Shown piece after piece: positions 14,310-22,509 of a DNA stretch of 64,000 nt (its first letter is position 1; each line of letters opens with the position of its first letter). The translations under genes and the position numbers were made by a program. This DNA is from Gammaproteobacteria bacterium (lineage in GTDB: Bacteria; Pseudomonadota; Gammaproteobacteria; Steroidobacterales; Woeseiaceae). Under the pieces are notes generated by a model. That model was not told where the DNA came from, made no database searches, and was given only the letters and a program-made list of their open reading frames with translations. Where the stretch lies: the NCBI GenBank assembly GCA_024640305.1, contig JAHEFG010000005.1, forward strand, positions 62,001 to 126,000, read 5' to 3'.

Positions 14310-14675
14310 TCACAAAAACAAAACTGCAGCCACCTGGCGGTCTTCACCTACAAGCACGTTAAATGTGCGCGCGGCGGCTGTCGTATCCATTACTTCAAAG
14401 CCTATACCGCGGCGCGCCATCGCGAATACCAGTTCTCGTGGCGGGAAGACGTTTGTTTTGCCAGTACCGACGATAATGATCTCGGGTTCCGTACCGAGCA
14501 ATTCGTCGAAATCGCTTGCGTTTAGATCATGCACCGTCGTTTGCGACCATTCACCGATGATCGCGCTGGCAGTTAGTGCGATGGAATGGTCGTAGCTTTT
14601 TTCGCCGATACAGATTCTGCCATCAGAGACACTGCGGATTGTGAGCGCTGCGGATGTTTCGCGTGTGAACTTCAA
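14310..14675 (-). CDS. Mth938-like domain protein (DUF498)
   Basis: This 121-residue protein matches the Mth938-like family (DUF498/Xcc1710-like): the opening strand, SYDHSIALTASAIIGEW, EIIIVGTGKTNVFPPREL and the closing ARRGIGFEVMDTTAAARTFNVLVGEDRQVAAVLF block. Relatives include human AAMDC and NDUFAF3 (a complex I assembly factor), but bacterial functions are not known. No signal peptide or membrane segment is seen, so it should be cytoplasmic. It is convergent with rpoS and divergent from the rpfE-like gene, with 68 bases between them. Confidence 0.88.
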   Translation of the reverse strand: MKFTRETSAALTIRSVSDGRICIGEKSYDHSIALTASAIIGEWSQTTVHDLNASDFDELLGTEPEIIIVGTGKTNVFPPRELVFAMARRGIGFEVMDTTAAARTFNVLVGEDRQVAAVLFL

Positions 14676-14743
14676 TGAACGTTTCCGTTACTATCTGACA
14701 CTGAGAAGCATCATCATACAAAGCCCGCAATATTGAGCAACTC

Positions 14744-15700
14744 TTGAGTACCGCAAACGAAAATTCGGCTGCAATCATTGTTTTGCCGGCAGTCGGTGGT
14801 GGACGATTGCGGGACAGTGCTTTGCAGCGCTGGTTAGCGCGAGCCACGCTGGCTAAAAACGACGAACCGACGGAATTGCTCTGTGACGTCCTGACCAGTT
14901 TAAAGCTACGCTGTCCTGCGCAAGGGCAGGGTGCTCTGCGTATGTGGGGGCAAACCGGTGATCGGCCAACTGTGTGGATTGCTGCAGCAGACCCCGTGAA
15001 TCTTGAGCCGAGGCTGGATCGTGTTTTCCTGCATGCTCTTGGCGCTGCGCGGGCATCCGCGTCGGACTTGCGGCCGCTATTCGACCATTTGCAGAGCAAA
15101 CTCGAAGATGCGGCAGGCATCGGCTTCGCCCGCATCGGGTCCTGTGGCTATTTGCGCGCCAACGAACCGATAGCGACGGCTGCAGAGCCACCCTACGTCT
15201 TGAACCTTCAAGTTCCGACTGAATACATGCCATCGGGCGATGATGCTGCCAGCTACCGTAACCTGAGAAGCGAGATTGAAATGGCCCTCCACGATCACGA
15301 GGTCAATCGTCGCCGCGAGGAGCAAGGCGAGCTCGCGGTCAATTCGCTGTGGTTATGGGGTGGCGGCTATGCGCCCGAGCAAGAGACTGTTTCGCTACCG
15401 CCCTTGTTTGCGGATGACCCTCTGATAAAAGGGTATTGGTTTAGCAAAACCGGAGTTGTCGAATCATGGCCCGGTACAATTTCGAGCTGTATCGAATCTT
15501 CAGGAGCCGGCTTTGTTGCCGTAGCCAATGAGGACGGCAACAGCGAATTACTGGAGAACTGCCTGCATGAGGCACGCTCGGCGCTGCGCTCGGGTCGTTT
15601 GAGCCATCTGACGCTGATATTTCGAGACGGCATTCGCGCTGAGGTACGTCGCGCGCATGCGTTACGCGTATGGCGGCGATCATCGGCGGTCCTCAATTGA
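14744..15700 (+). CDS. RpfE-like phosphoglycerate-mutase-fold protein
   Basis: The 318-residue protein belongs to the family found directly upstream of recJ in Xanthomonadales and Pseudomonas-type genomes and called RpfE or phosphoglycerate mutase. Seen here: VLPAVGGG near the start, the LRCPAQGQGAL segment, and the conserved NSLWLWGGGYAPE motif at about 199-211, after the HxHxVNxxREEQGxLxVN-like run. Motifs of iPGM metal-dependent mutases (DGxG and multiple metal His/Asp) are not evident, so mutase activity is doubtful. Start TTG 14744 is the first usable start. Its stop overlaps the TTG at 15697 or the longer N-terminus of recJ. Confidence 0.72.
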   Translation: MSTANENSAAIIVLPAVGGGRLRDSALQRWLARATLAKNDEPTELLCDVLTSLKLRCPAQGQGALRMWGQTGDRPTVWIAAADPVNLEPRLDRVFLHALGAARASASDLRPLFDHLQSKLEDAAGIGFARIGSCGYLRANEPIATAAEPPYVLNLQVPTEYMPSGDDAASYRNLRSEIEMALHDHEVNRRREEQGELAVNSLWLWGGGYAPEQETVSLPPLFADDPLIKGYWFSKTGVVESWPGTISSCIESSGAGFVAVANEDGNSELLENCLHEARSALRSGRLSHLTLIFRDGIRAEVRRAHALRVWRRSSAVLN

Positions 15701-17442
15701 GCACATCTCGTTCCACTCGACCAATTGTATCGAGAAGCGCAGCAGCTGCCGGTGTCATCGAAGAGTTGACAGGCATCGATCCTTTGTTGGCGCGTCTGTA
15801 CGCGACGCGCGGTGTGACGGCGGCGAAGCAACTTGACTACGGGCTCGCCGCTCTCGCGCCAGTCGGTTCACTGGATAATATCGATGCCGCCGTGGCTTTG
15901 CTTTGTGAGAAGCGCGAGCAGCGCATTACCGTCGTTGGTGACTTTGATGTCGATGGCGCAACCAGTACGGCACTCATACTGCGCTGCCTGCGTGCGTTTG
16001 GATTTGCAGAAGTCGATTATCTCGTGCCCAACCGATTCGAGTTTGGTTATGGGCTGAGCCCGGAGATTGTTCAGGTAGCCGCCGAACAATCTCCTGCGCT
16101 TATTGTGACAGTAGACAATGGAGTCTCGAGTATCGCAGGCGTTGCCGCCGCCAAAGCTGCCGGCATTGCCGTGCTGGTTACTGATCATCACTTGCCGGCT
16201 GATGACCTGCCGGATGCTGACGTAATCGTGAATCCAAATCTCAAGGGCAGCAAATTTTCGAGCCGCAATCTTGCAGGTGTCGGCGTCGCGTTTTACCTGA
16301 TGGCGGCACTTGGTCGCGAGCTTGAGCAGCAAGGCCAGGCTGGTGCCGCGAAAGTGCCGGCGCAGTATCTCGATCTTGTAGCCCTTGGTACTGTGGCCGA
16401 CGTCGTGCCGCTTGACCACAACAACCGCATCCTGGTGCAGCAGGGCTTGAGCCGCATACGCGCGGGTAAGACCGTAGCAGGTATTCGCGCATTGCTTGAG
16501 CAATCGGGCAAGCAGCTGTCACGCACGGTAAGTACAGATCTCGGCTTCGTCGTTGGCCCTCGCATCAATGCGGCCGGTCGACTCGAAGATATGTCGGTGG
16601 GTATCGAATGCCTGCTAAGCGACGACCAGTCTGCTGCCGGGGAGCATGCAAGTGTCCTGGATCGCATCAACAAGGATCGGCGCGAGATCGAATCAACAAT
16701 GCGTGAGCAGGCGTTTGCCTACGTAAAATCGCTTGATGCACGTAAATGGCCATCCTGTGTGTGCGTTTACGAGAAATCCTGGCACCAGGGTGTGGTGGGC
16801 TTGATAGCAGCGCGTGTGAAGGAGCGCTGCCATCGTCCTGTAATTGCATTTGCGCAGGAATCGGAGGGCCACCTGAAGGGATCCGGTCGATCAGTTACCG
16901 GCGTGCACATGCGTGATCTGCTGGAGGCAGTGTCGAGCACACACCCAGGGCTGGTCAGCAAATTTGGCGGACATGCCATGGCGGCCGGACTGTCGATAGC
17001 CGAGTCCGACTATGCGATGTTCAAAAAAGCTGTTGAAAAGCAGCTGGACAGACTGTACCCGGACGCTGATTTTCGCGGCGTCATCGTCTCCGATGGCGTG
17101 CTTGATAGCGCAGCGATCGCCCGCTGGGGCGGGCTTTTGCAGACTGCGGCGGCGTTGCGGGATGCAGGTCCGTGGGGTTCGGCGTTTCCTGAGCCGCTGT
17201 GGCATGGCGATTTCAAGGTTATCGAGCAGCGGACTGTCGGCGAAAACCATCTCAAGATGCGTGTTCGCTCGGCAAGCGGTGGTGATGTGATCGATGCTAT
17301 CGCATTCAATCAGGCGGGCGCAGCCTATCGCGACGTGGTGCAGCTTGCGTATCGTCTGGACGTCAACGAGTATCGCGGAGTACAAACGCCGCAGCTGATT
17401 GTCGAGCAAATTGAAGCGTTACAGGCCGGCGCTGCGTGTTAA
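15670..17442 (+). CDS. recJ: Single-stranded-DNA-specific exonuclease RecJ
   Basis: RecJ is a 5'-3' single-strand exonuclease for RecF-pathway recombination and mismatch repair. The DHH motifs are intact: DFDVDGATST (91-100) and TDHHLPADD with DHH at 172-174. The DHHA1 region follows with GRLEDMSVGIECLL and FGGHAMAAGL. The protein has 590 residues (577 in E. coli). ATG 15670 overlaps the previous gene by 31 bases. TTG 15697, forming a TTGA overlap and giving a start MSTSRSTRP, is an equally good alternative that removes nine residues. prfB follows after 30 bases. Confidence 0.96.
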   Translation: MAAIIGGPQLSTSRSTRPIVSRSAAAAGVIEELTGIDPLLARLYATRGVTAAKQLDYGLAALAPVGSLDNIDAAVALLCEKREQRITVVGDFDVDGATSTALILRCLRAFGFAEVDYLVPNRFEFGYGLSPEIVQVAAEQSPALIVTVDNGVSSIAGVAAAKAAGIAVLVTDHHLPADDLPDADVIVNPNLKGSKFSSRNLAGVGVAFYLMAALGRELEQQGQAGAAKVPAQYLDLVALGTVADVVPLDHNNRILVQQGLSRIRAGKTVAGIRALLEQSGKQLSRTVSTDLGFVVGPRINAAGRLEDMSVGIECLLSDDQSAAGEHASVLDRINKDRREIESTMREQAFAYVKSLDARKWPSCVCVYEKSWHQGVVGLIAARVKERCHRPVIAFAQESEGHLKGSGRSVTGVHMRDLLEAVSSTHPGLVSKFGGHAMAAGLSIAESDYAMFKKAVEKQLDRLYPDADFRGVIVSDGVLDSAAIARWGGLLQTAAALRDAGPWGSAFPEPLWHGDFKVIEQRTVGENHLKMRVRSASGGDVIDAIAFNQAGAAYRDVVQLAYRLDVNEYRGVQTPQLIVEQIEALQAGAAC

Positions 17443-17472
17443 GATCGCGCCGCCTGATACCTTGAGTTCATT

Positions 17473-18568
17473 ATGGAAACGAGTCAGATCAAACAGACAA
17501 TAAGTGATCTTTCTGAACGCACTTCTGCGTTGAGGAGGTACCTTTGACTATGATGCCAAGTCAGAGCGCCTGACTGAAGTACAGCGCGAACTGGAACAAC
17601 CCGACGTGTGGAACGAGCCTGAGCGTGCCCAGGCGCTCGGGCAGGAGCGTGCGCAACTCGAGCAGGTTGTACATTTGCTCGACGACCTGACTTCGGGGCT
17701 GGGTGAAACCGAAGAGCTCTTGCAGCTTGCCGAGGAAGAAGACGACGCCGACACGGTTATCGAAGTTGAGAGCGATCTTGGCAAATTCGAAAAGCAACTC
17801 GCCGGGCTGGAGTTTCGTCGCATGTTCTCCGGTGAAATGGATACGAATAATGCGTATCTCGATATTCAGTCTGGTGCGGGTGGCACGGAAGCCCAGGACT
17901 GGGCCGAGATGATTCTGCGGATGTATTTGCGCTGGGCTGAGTCACATGGTTTCAAAGCCGAAGTTATCGAAGCATCTGCGGGCGAGGTTGCCGGTATTAA
18001 GAGCGCGACCGTTCACGTCAGCGGCGAGTACGCCTATGGCTGGCTACGTACCGAGACCGGCGTGCACCGGCTGGTGCGGAAATCGCCGTTCGATTCCGGC
18101 AATCGACGCCACACGTCGTTTGCTTCGGTGTTCATTGCACCGGAGGTCGATGACAATATCGACATAGAGATAGACCCATCCGACCTTCGCATCGATGTTT
18201 ATCGTGCCAGTGGTGCAGGTGGGCAGCACGTTAACCGAACAGAGTCAGCCGTACGTATTACACACTTGCCGACGAATATTGTCGTGCAGTGTCAGAATGA
18301 CAGGTCGCAGCACAAGAACAAAGCGCAGGCAATGAAGCAGCTCAAAGCCAAGCTTTACGAGTTGGAGTTACAAAATCGCCGCGCGGAGGCATCCGCCGTA
18401 GAAGAAGGTAAAGCCGATGTCGGCTGGGGTAGCCAGATTCGAAATTACGTGCTGGATCAGAGTCGCATCAAAGATTTGCGTACAGGCATCGAAACCGGTA
18501 ACACTCAGGCTGTCCTCGATGGTGGACTTGACGATTTTATTGAAGCCAGTCTTAAGCAGGGACTGTAA
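17473..18568 (+). CDS. prfB: Peptide chain release factor 2, with programmed +1 frameshift
   Basis: RF2 reads UGA and UAA stop codons. The gene starts at ATG 17473; 24 codons on, the in-frame TGA at 17545-17547 interrupts it after CTT, and translation continues in the +1 frame from GAC at 17546. The joined product has 364 residues (365 in E. coli). Features include the [19 protein letters not shown] helix, the anticodon-mimic tripeptide SPF within VRKSPFDSG, and the catalytic GGQ loop in [16 protein letters not shown]. The interruption is the known RF2 autoregulation and not a lesion. lysS follows after 23 bases, the normal prfB-lysS pair. Confidence 0.96.
17531..17548 (+). promoter_or_regulatory. 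prfB +1 frameshift signal
   Basis: The sequence reads AGGAGG, three bases, then CTT TGA C. This is the full canonical arrangement: an internal Shine-Dalgarno-like AGGAGG at 17533-17538, the slippery CTT at 17542-17544 and the UGA C context that is poorly terminated when RF2 is scarce. It keeps RF2 under autogenous control. Confidence 0.93.
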
Positions 18569-18591
18569 TCACAGCTAAACACGGAAGGCAC

Positions 18592-20094
18592 GTGACAGAA
18601 GAAAATACACAGGACGAAAGCAAACTCATTGCAGAACGGCGTCGTAAACTCGACGAGCTGCGTGAGGGTAGTAGTGCGTACCCGAATGATTTTCGGCGCA
18701 ACGCTACGGCCGATGAATTGCACAAGACTTTCCATGGGCACGATGATGAGACGCTGCGCGAGGAGAATATCGAGGTAGCGGTTGTCGGGCGAATGATGGT
18801 CAAGCGCGTCATGGGTAAAGCGAGCTTCATCAAGTTGCAGGACCGCTCCGGTCAAATTCAAATACGTCTGGAACGTGACCGCCTGCCCGAAGGCGACTAT
18901 CAAACGTTCAAAAAATGGGATGTCGGCGATATTGTCTCCGCAAAAGGCGCGTTGTTCAGAACCAAGACCGGTGAGTTGACGGTTATGGCAGATGAAGTGC
19001 GGCTAATAACCAAATCGCTGCGTCCGTTACCAGAGAAGTTTCATGGCCTTGCTGACCAGGAGACACGTTACCGGCAACGCTACGTTGATTTGATAATGAA
19101 CGAAGGCAGCGCCAGAGTATTTCGTATACGGTCCGCTGTCGTTGCCTATATTCGAGCCTTCCTCGATGCGCAGGATTATCTCGAGGTCGAAACTCCTATG
19201 ATGCAGACCACGCCGGGTGGCGCCATCGCACGACCGTTTACGACGCACCACAACGCGCTCGACATGTCCCTATTTCTGCGCATTGCACCGGAACTTAACC
19301 TGAAGCGACTTGTGGTTGGCGGGTTCGAACGTGTCTATGAGATCAACCGCAACTTTCGCAACGAAGGCGTTTCAACGCAGCACAATCCCGAGTTCACAAT
19401 GCTTGAGCTGTATCGTGCGTACGCAGACTACGAGGACCTTATGGACATGGTCGAAGCATTGCTGCACGGCATGGCTGACTCCATTCTCGGTTCAAACATA
19501 GTCAGTTATCAGGGCGAGGAATTCGATTTCGGCAGCACCTATGCACGCATGACGGTGGAAGAGGTTATCCGGCACTTTAACCCCGATATCGACGCGAGCA
19601 GGCTCCGTGATCGCGAATACCTGGCTGGCGTTTGCGAGCAGCTCGGGGTTCCTGTTAAAGACAGCTACGGTGCCGGCAAACTACAGATCGAAATATTTGA
19701 AAAGACGGGCGAGAGTAAACTGCGCCAGCCAACATTCGTCACGCAGTACCCAACCGAAGTTTCACCATTGTCGCGCTGTAATGATGACGACCCGTTCCTG
19801 ACTGATCGGTTCGAGTTTTTTATAGCAGGACGCGAAATCGCGAATGGGTTTTCCGAACTCAATGACCCCGAAGAGCAAGCGGAACGGTTCCGGGCGCAAG
19901 TAGCGAATCGCGATGCAGGTGATGACGAGGCAATGGGTTTCGATCACGACTACATCCGGGCGCTGGAGTACGGTATGCCGCCGACAGCAGGTATTGGTGT
20001 CGGTATCGACCGCCTGGTAATGCTGTTGACGGACTCACCGTCTATCCGCGACGTTCTGCTATTCCCGCACATGCGACCCGAAGTGTTCGACTAG
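18592..20094 (+). CDS. lysS: Lysyl-tRNA synthetase, class II
   Basis: LysRS charges tRNA-Lys. The 500-residue protein (E. coli 505) has an N-terminal OB-fold anticodon domain ([21 protein letters not shown]) and a class II core with motif 1 around [16 protein letters not shown], motif 2 ([15 protein letters not shown] followed by [11 protein letters not shown]) and motif 3 ([21 protein letters not shown]). The start is GTG 18592, 23 bases after prfB. The stop is followed at once by a small dyad repeat. Confidence 0.97.
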   Translation: MTEENTQDESKLIAERRRKLDELREGSSAYPNDFRRNATADELHKTFHGHDDETLREENIEVAVVGRMMVKRVMGKASFIKLQDRSGQIQIRLERDRLPEGDYQTFKKWDVGDIVSAKGALFRTKTGELTVMADEVRLITKSLRPLPEKFHGLADQETRYRQRYVDLIMNEGSARVFRIRSAVVAYIRAFLDAQDYLEVETPMMQTTPGGAIARPFTTHHNALDMSLFLRIAPELNLKRLVVGGFERVYEINRNFRNEGVSTQHNPEFTMLELYRAYADYEDLMDMVEALLHGMADSILGSNIVSYQGEEFDFGSTYARMTVEEVIRHFNPDIDASRLRDREYLAGVCEQLGVPVKDSYGAGKLQIEIFEKTGESKLRQPTFVTQYPTEVSPLSRCNDDDPFLTDRFEFFIAGREIANGFSELNDPEEQAERFRAQVANRDAGDDEAMGFDHDYIRALEYGMPPTAGIGVGIDRLVMLLTDSPSIRDVLLFPHMRPEVFD

Positions 20095-20096
20095 TA

Positions 20097-20110
20097 GCGG
20101 CTTTAGCCGC
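20097..20110. repeat. Short palindromic repeat GCGGCTTTAGCCGC
   Basis: A perfect 6-base dyad GCGGCT/AGCCGC with a TT loop sits three bases after the lysS stop. It closely resembles the GCGGCTT-AGCCGC element scattered through intergenic regions of Xanthomonadales genomes. No T-run follows, so it is not a classical terminator. Only one copy is seen in this window, so its repeat nature is inferred from resemblance. Confidence 0.5.
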
Positions 20111-20140
20111 AACGTCACGCGGCCGTCTAGCCTGGCACCA

Positions 20141-20189
20141 TTTTTTTCCGGAATGGCTCGCTTCGCTGCGCTTTATTTCCGGAAAAAAA
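20141..20189. repeat. 13-bp perfect inverted repeat in the lysS / DUF2165 gap
   Basis: The arms are 20141-20153 (seven T then CCGGAA) and 20177-20189 (its exact complement), with a 23-base spacer containing GCTCGCTTCGCTGCGC. On the plus strand the T-run opens the hairpin and the A-run closes it, the reverse of an intrinsic terminator. The rest of the gap to 20361 holds a similar CGAGCGAAG stretch at about 20250-20258 but no supported gene; a 64-codon frame from 20279 overlaps the DUF2165 gene and looks spurious. Confidence 0.7.
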
Positions 20190-20361
20190 GATCCCACGCT
20201 CCCGGCCCTCCGACCAACATCGCAGGGCATGCGAACGGGATGTTTCTTCGAGCGAAGTAAAGCGGACCGCAGGGAGCCATGAGTGAGAAGAGCATCGCGG
20301 GCGCATGCCGCATAACCGAACTCCGGCTAGACGGCCGTGTGCTGTTCCAGATCGCGGGCGC

Positions 20362-20847
20362 CTACTCGTCCTTCTGGCTTACCAGTAGCCAGATTAACGC
20401 TAGCTGTGTCGAGTACCAGAATGAACCCTGTAGCGCATTGTTACCGGCTTCTGTCTGCCATATCTGGAAATAGGGGCCGGCTATTGCCGAAAAAAGCCCG
20501 AACCAGACCAGGATACCGACACCGCAACCGGCAATCGCATATGTCTTGGCGCCGTTAAACGCTTCAGCGCTCGCTTTTCGGGCCACGAACAGGTCGAAGG
20601 CTCCCTTGGCCGCCAGCAGTCCTGCGGCAATTTCCAGCGCGATGATGATCCACAGCATTACCCAGTGCATTGCCGGTGCGCTAACGGCAGGCCCAAAGTG
20701 CGAGGCATATTTCTCATGGCCTTCCATGCTGGTCGTATACGAAACGAACCAATGGGCTGCCTCGAGATTCACGACGTTTTGCAGCGCGTATGAAAGGCAG
20801 AATACTGAGACGGCTGCGATCAGCGCGATCTTAATGTAACGGACCAT
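20362..20847 (-). CDS. DUF2165 family small membrane protein
   Basis: The 161-residue protein has four predicted membrane segments (about 5-23, 60-80, 105-127 and 140-156) with the conserved GHEKYASHFGP loop and WVMLWIIIALEIAAGLL helix, which fit the DUF2165 family of predicted small integral membrane proteins. The family has no assigned function. It lies 15 bases downstream of ygfZ on the same strand and may share its transcript. The start is the ATG at 20845-20847. Confidence 0.82.
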   Translation of the reverse strand: MVRYIKIALIAAVSVFCLSYALQNVVNLEAAHWFVSYTTSMEGHEKYASHFGPAVSAPAMHWVMLWIIIALEIAAGLLAAKGAFDLFVARKASAEAFNGAKTYAIAGCGVGILVWFGLFSAIAGPYFQIWQTEAGNNALQGSFWYSTQLALIWLLVSQKDE

Positions 20848-20862
20848 GAAATTTCCCTTGAG

Positions 20863-21525
20863 TTATTTTTGTTCGTATGGGAGCGCTAAGTGTAGCAGCG
20901 CGGCACCACTAACTGTTAGCCCGCTGTCAGCCTTGTCGACGGGAACCACTGCCAACAGGTCATTGCCGATGGCATTCAGCACCTCGCCCACGTCACGCTC
21001 GCCGTCGGATACCTTGTCGCCAGGCGAGACCGGTTTGCTGCTTTCGAATCTCAGGCAACGGCGCTTACTCGCACCGCGGTAGTGCGTGCGCGCGACTATT
21101 TCCTGGCCGGTGTAGCAGCCTTTCTCAAAATCAATAGCCCCGATCAGGTCAAGGTTCAGCATATGTGGTGTGAATTTCTCGGATTGTGCTTGCCAGATTT
21201 CTGCTACACCGGCGCGCAACTTCTCGGCCAGGTGACCCTCGTCGGCGCTGGCCTGCAACTCGAAATCGACTTTGGAGCGAAACCGGAACATCGTCAGACG
21301 TTTTAATACTTCGTCGGCCAGCTCGGCAGGCAGGCGCAGCGAGAAGCCCTCGGCGGTGGCCGTAACGTCGAACAGGCAAATGACGCGTCCTTTCGGGTTG
21401 CACCAACCGGCCCGTTGGCTCTCGCCGATATCCAGTTTCTGTATATCAATAGTCAGCTGACCTTGCAGGAACTCGAGCGAGTCTGCGCCGTTTACCACTA
21501 GTTTGGAGTAGGGGGTGTCTGTCAT
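20863..21525 (-). CDS. ygfZ: Folate-binding protein YgfZ (iron-sulfur cluster repair factor)
   Basis: YgfZ is a GcvT-fold tetrahydrofolate-binding protein that supports the assembly or repair of Fe-S enzymes. The hallmark KGCYTGQE lies at residues 135-142 with Cys137. The 220-residue product is short compared with E. coli (326); the N-terminal HGRISVLFLQGQ-type segment is present (GADSLEFLQGQLTIDIQ), while the C-terminal barrel is reduced. ATG 21525 is chosen over the longer open frame because it opens the family's first strand. It diverges from the SDHAF4-like gene with only nine bases between the two ATGs, next to the Fe-S-bearing succinate dehydrogenase. Confidence 0.9.
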   Translation of the reverse strand: MTDTPYSKLVVNGADSLEFLQGQLTIDIQKLDIGESQRAGWCNPKGRVICLFDVTATAEGFSLRLPAELADEVLKRLTMFRFRSKVDFELQASADEGHLAEKLRAGVAEIWQAQSEKFTPHMLNLDLIGAIDFEKGCYTGQEIVARTHYRGASKRRCLRFESSKPVSPGDKVSDGERDVGEVLNAIGNDLLAVVPVDKADSGLTVSGAALLHLALPYEQK

Positions 21526-21534
21526 ACTTCTGCC

Positions 21535-21720
21535 ATGCCTGCCAAGGATACAGATAATAATACCGAAACGGAGATTAACAGGGCCGAAAAGCCCTGCGTT
21601 GACTCGACCGCCGAGGCAACAGAGGAAAAGCCGCAACCGAAGGAGATAGGCGGTCGCGGCGGCCTCGATCCCACGCGCTATGGAGACTGGGAAAAGGCCG
21701 GACGCTGCATCGATTTTTGA
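21535..21720 (+). CDS. SDHAF4-like succinate dehydrogenase assembly factor (DUF1674)
   Basis: The 61-residue protein is disordered and acidic for about 34 residues and then ends with the DUF1674 signature: PKEIGGRGGLDP followed by TRYGDWEKAGRCIDF. In mitochondria this family (SDHAF4, Sdh8) holds the free FAD-bearing flavoprotein SdhA and passes it to SdhB. Its place 34 bases ahead of sdhC supports the same job here. The start is the only ATG in the frame. No Shine-Dalgarno is obvious in front of it. Confidence 0.88.
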   Translation: MPAKDTDNNTETEINRAEKPCVDSTAEATEEKPQPKEIGGRGGLDPTRYGDWEKAGRCIDF

Positions 21721-21754
21721 TTAGAATTACGCAACAACAACAAGAAGTTATCCA

Positions 21755-22132
21755 ATGAGCAAATCAGACAGGCCGCTGTCGCCACATCTCTCAATATACC
21801 GTTGGCCAATTACCATGACCCTCTCGATATTGCACCGGGCGACAGGTGTAGCGATGTCATTGGGGTTTGTAGTGCTGGTTGCCTGGTTATTTGATGTCGC
21901 TTCCGGCGAGGAGAGCTACGCGATTTTCGTTGAGGCGATGGGATCGACAATTGGTGGACTGCTGCTCATTGGCTGGAGCTTCGCATTCTTTTTTCACTTG
22001 TCGAACGGTGTGCGCCATCTGTTCTGGGATACGGGACGTGGGTTTGAGAAGCAGCAGGCGAATGCCTCAGCATGGTTTGTGATTGTTGCTGCAACTATTC
22101 TCACCGCCGGCTTCTGGGGGTTGCTGCCATGA
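21755..22132 (+). CDS. sdhC: Succinate dehydrogenase cytochrome b556 subunit
   Basis: SdhC is one of the two membrane anchors of complex II that bind heme b and ubiquinone. The 125-residue product shows RPLSPHLSIYRWPITMTLSI, the quinone-site region with LSILHRATGVAMS, three membrane helices, and HLSNGVRHLFWDTGRG, which carries the heme-ligand His region. ATG 21755 follows AAGAAG. The stop overlaps sdhD as ATGA. Confidence 0.97.
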   Translation: MSKSDRPLSPHLSIYRWPITMTLSILHRATGVAMSLGFVVLVAWLFDVASGEESYAIFVEAMGSTIGGLLLIGWSFAFFFHLSNGVRHLFWDTGRGFEKQQANASAWFVIVAATILTAGFWGLLP

Positions 22133-22509
22133 ATTTACGGTCACCGCTGGGTCAGATATTGGGTCTCGGCACTGCCAAAGATGGCACCTCGCATTGGTGG
22201 GGGCAGCGCGTCTCTGCGATTGCGCTACTGCTCCTGGGACTCTGGTTTGTAGTGTCGCTGACGACTATGAGCGACTTCGGTTATGCAGCAGTCGTTGCAT
22301 TTATCGCGCGCCCCATTGACAGCATCTTACTCGTGCTGCTGACAGTCACCATAGCCTATCACTCCTACCTCGGTATACAGGTTGTGATCGAGGACTATGT
22401 GCATGCTCCCGGCATCAAAGTATTTGCACTTATTCTCTCTCGCTTTGCACATGTTCTTCTTGTGACAGCGGCCGTTTTCGCAATTCTGAAGATCGGATTG
22501 AGCACATGA
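22129..22509 (+). CDS. sdhD: Succinate dehydrogenase hydrophobic membrane anchor
   Basis: The 126-residue second anchor of complex II has three membrane helices and the conserved [16 protein letters not shown] segment in helix II, with His in the heme or quinone region, after the N-terminal [20 protein letters not shown] signature. ATG 22129 overlaps the sdhC stop; the longer open frame upstream is inside sdhC. The form is that of the mitochondrial/alphaproteobacterial type and not of E. coli SdhD (115 residues). It overlaps sdhA as ATGA. Confidence 0.95.
   Translation: MNLRSPLGQILGLGTAKDGTSHWWGQRVSAIALLLLGLWFVVSLTTMSDFGYAAVVAFIARPIDSILLVLLTVTIAYHSYLGIQVVIEDYVHAPGIKVFALILSRFAHVLLVTAAVFAILKIGLST

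Noticed and set aside
17545-17547. Premature TGA that could mark prfB as a pseudogene
   Set aside because: The surrounding AGGAGG and CTT-TGA-C are the known programmed frameshift of RF2, and both parts are fully conserved.
20279-20473. 64-codon frame in the gap after lysS
   Set aside because: It runs into the antisense of the DUF2165 gene and has no domain, membrane or signal pattern.
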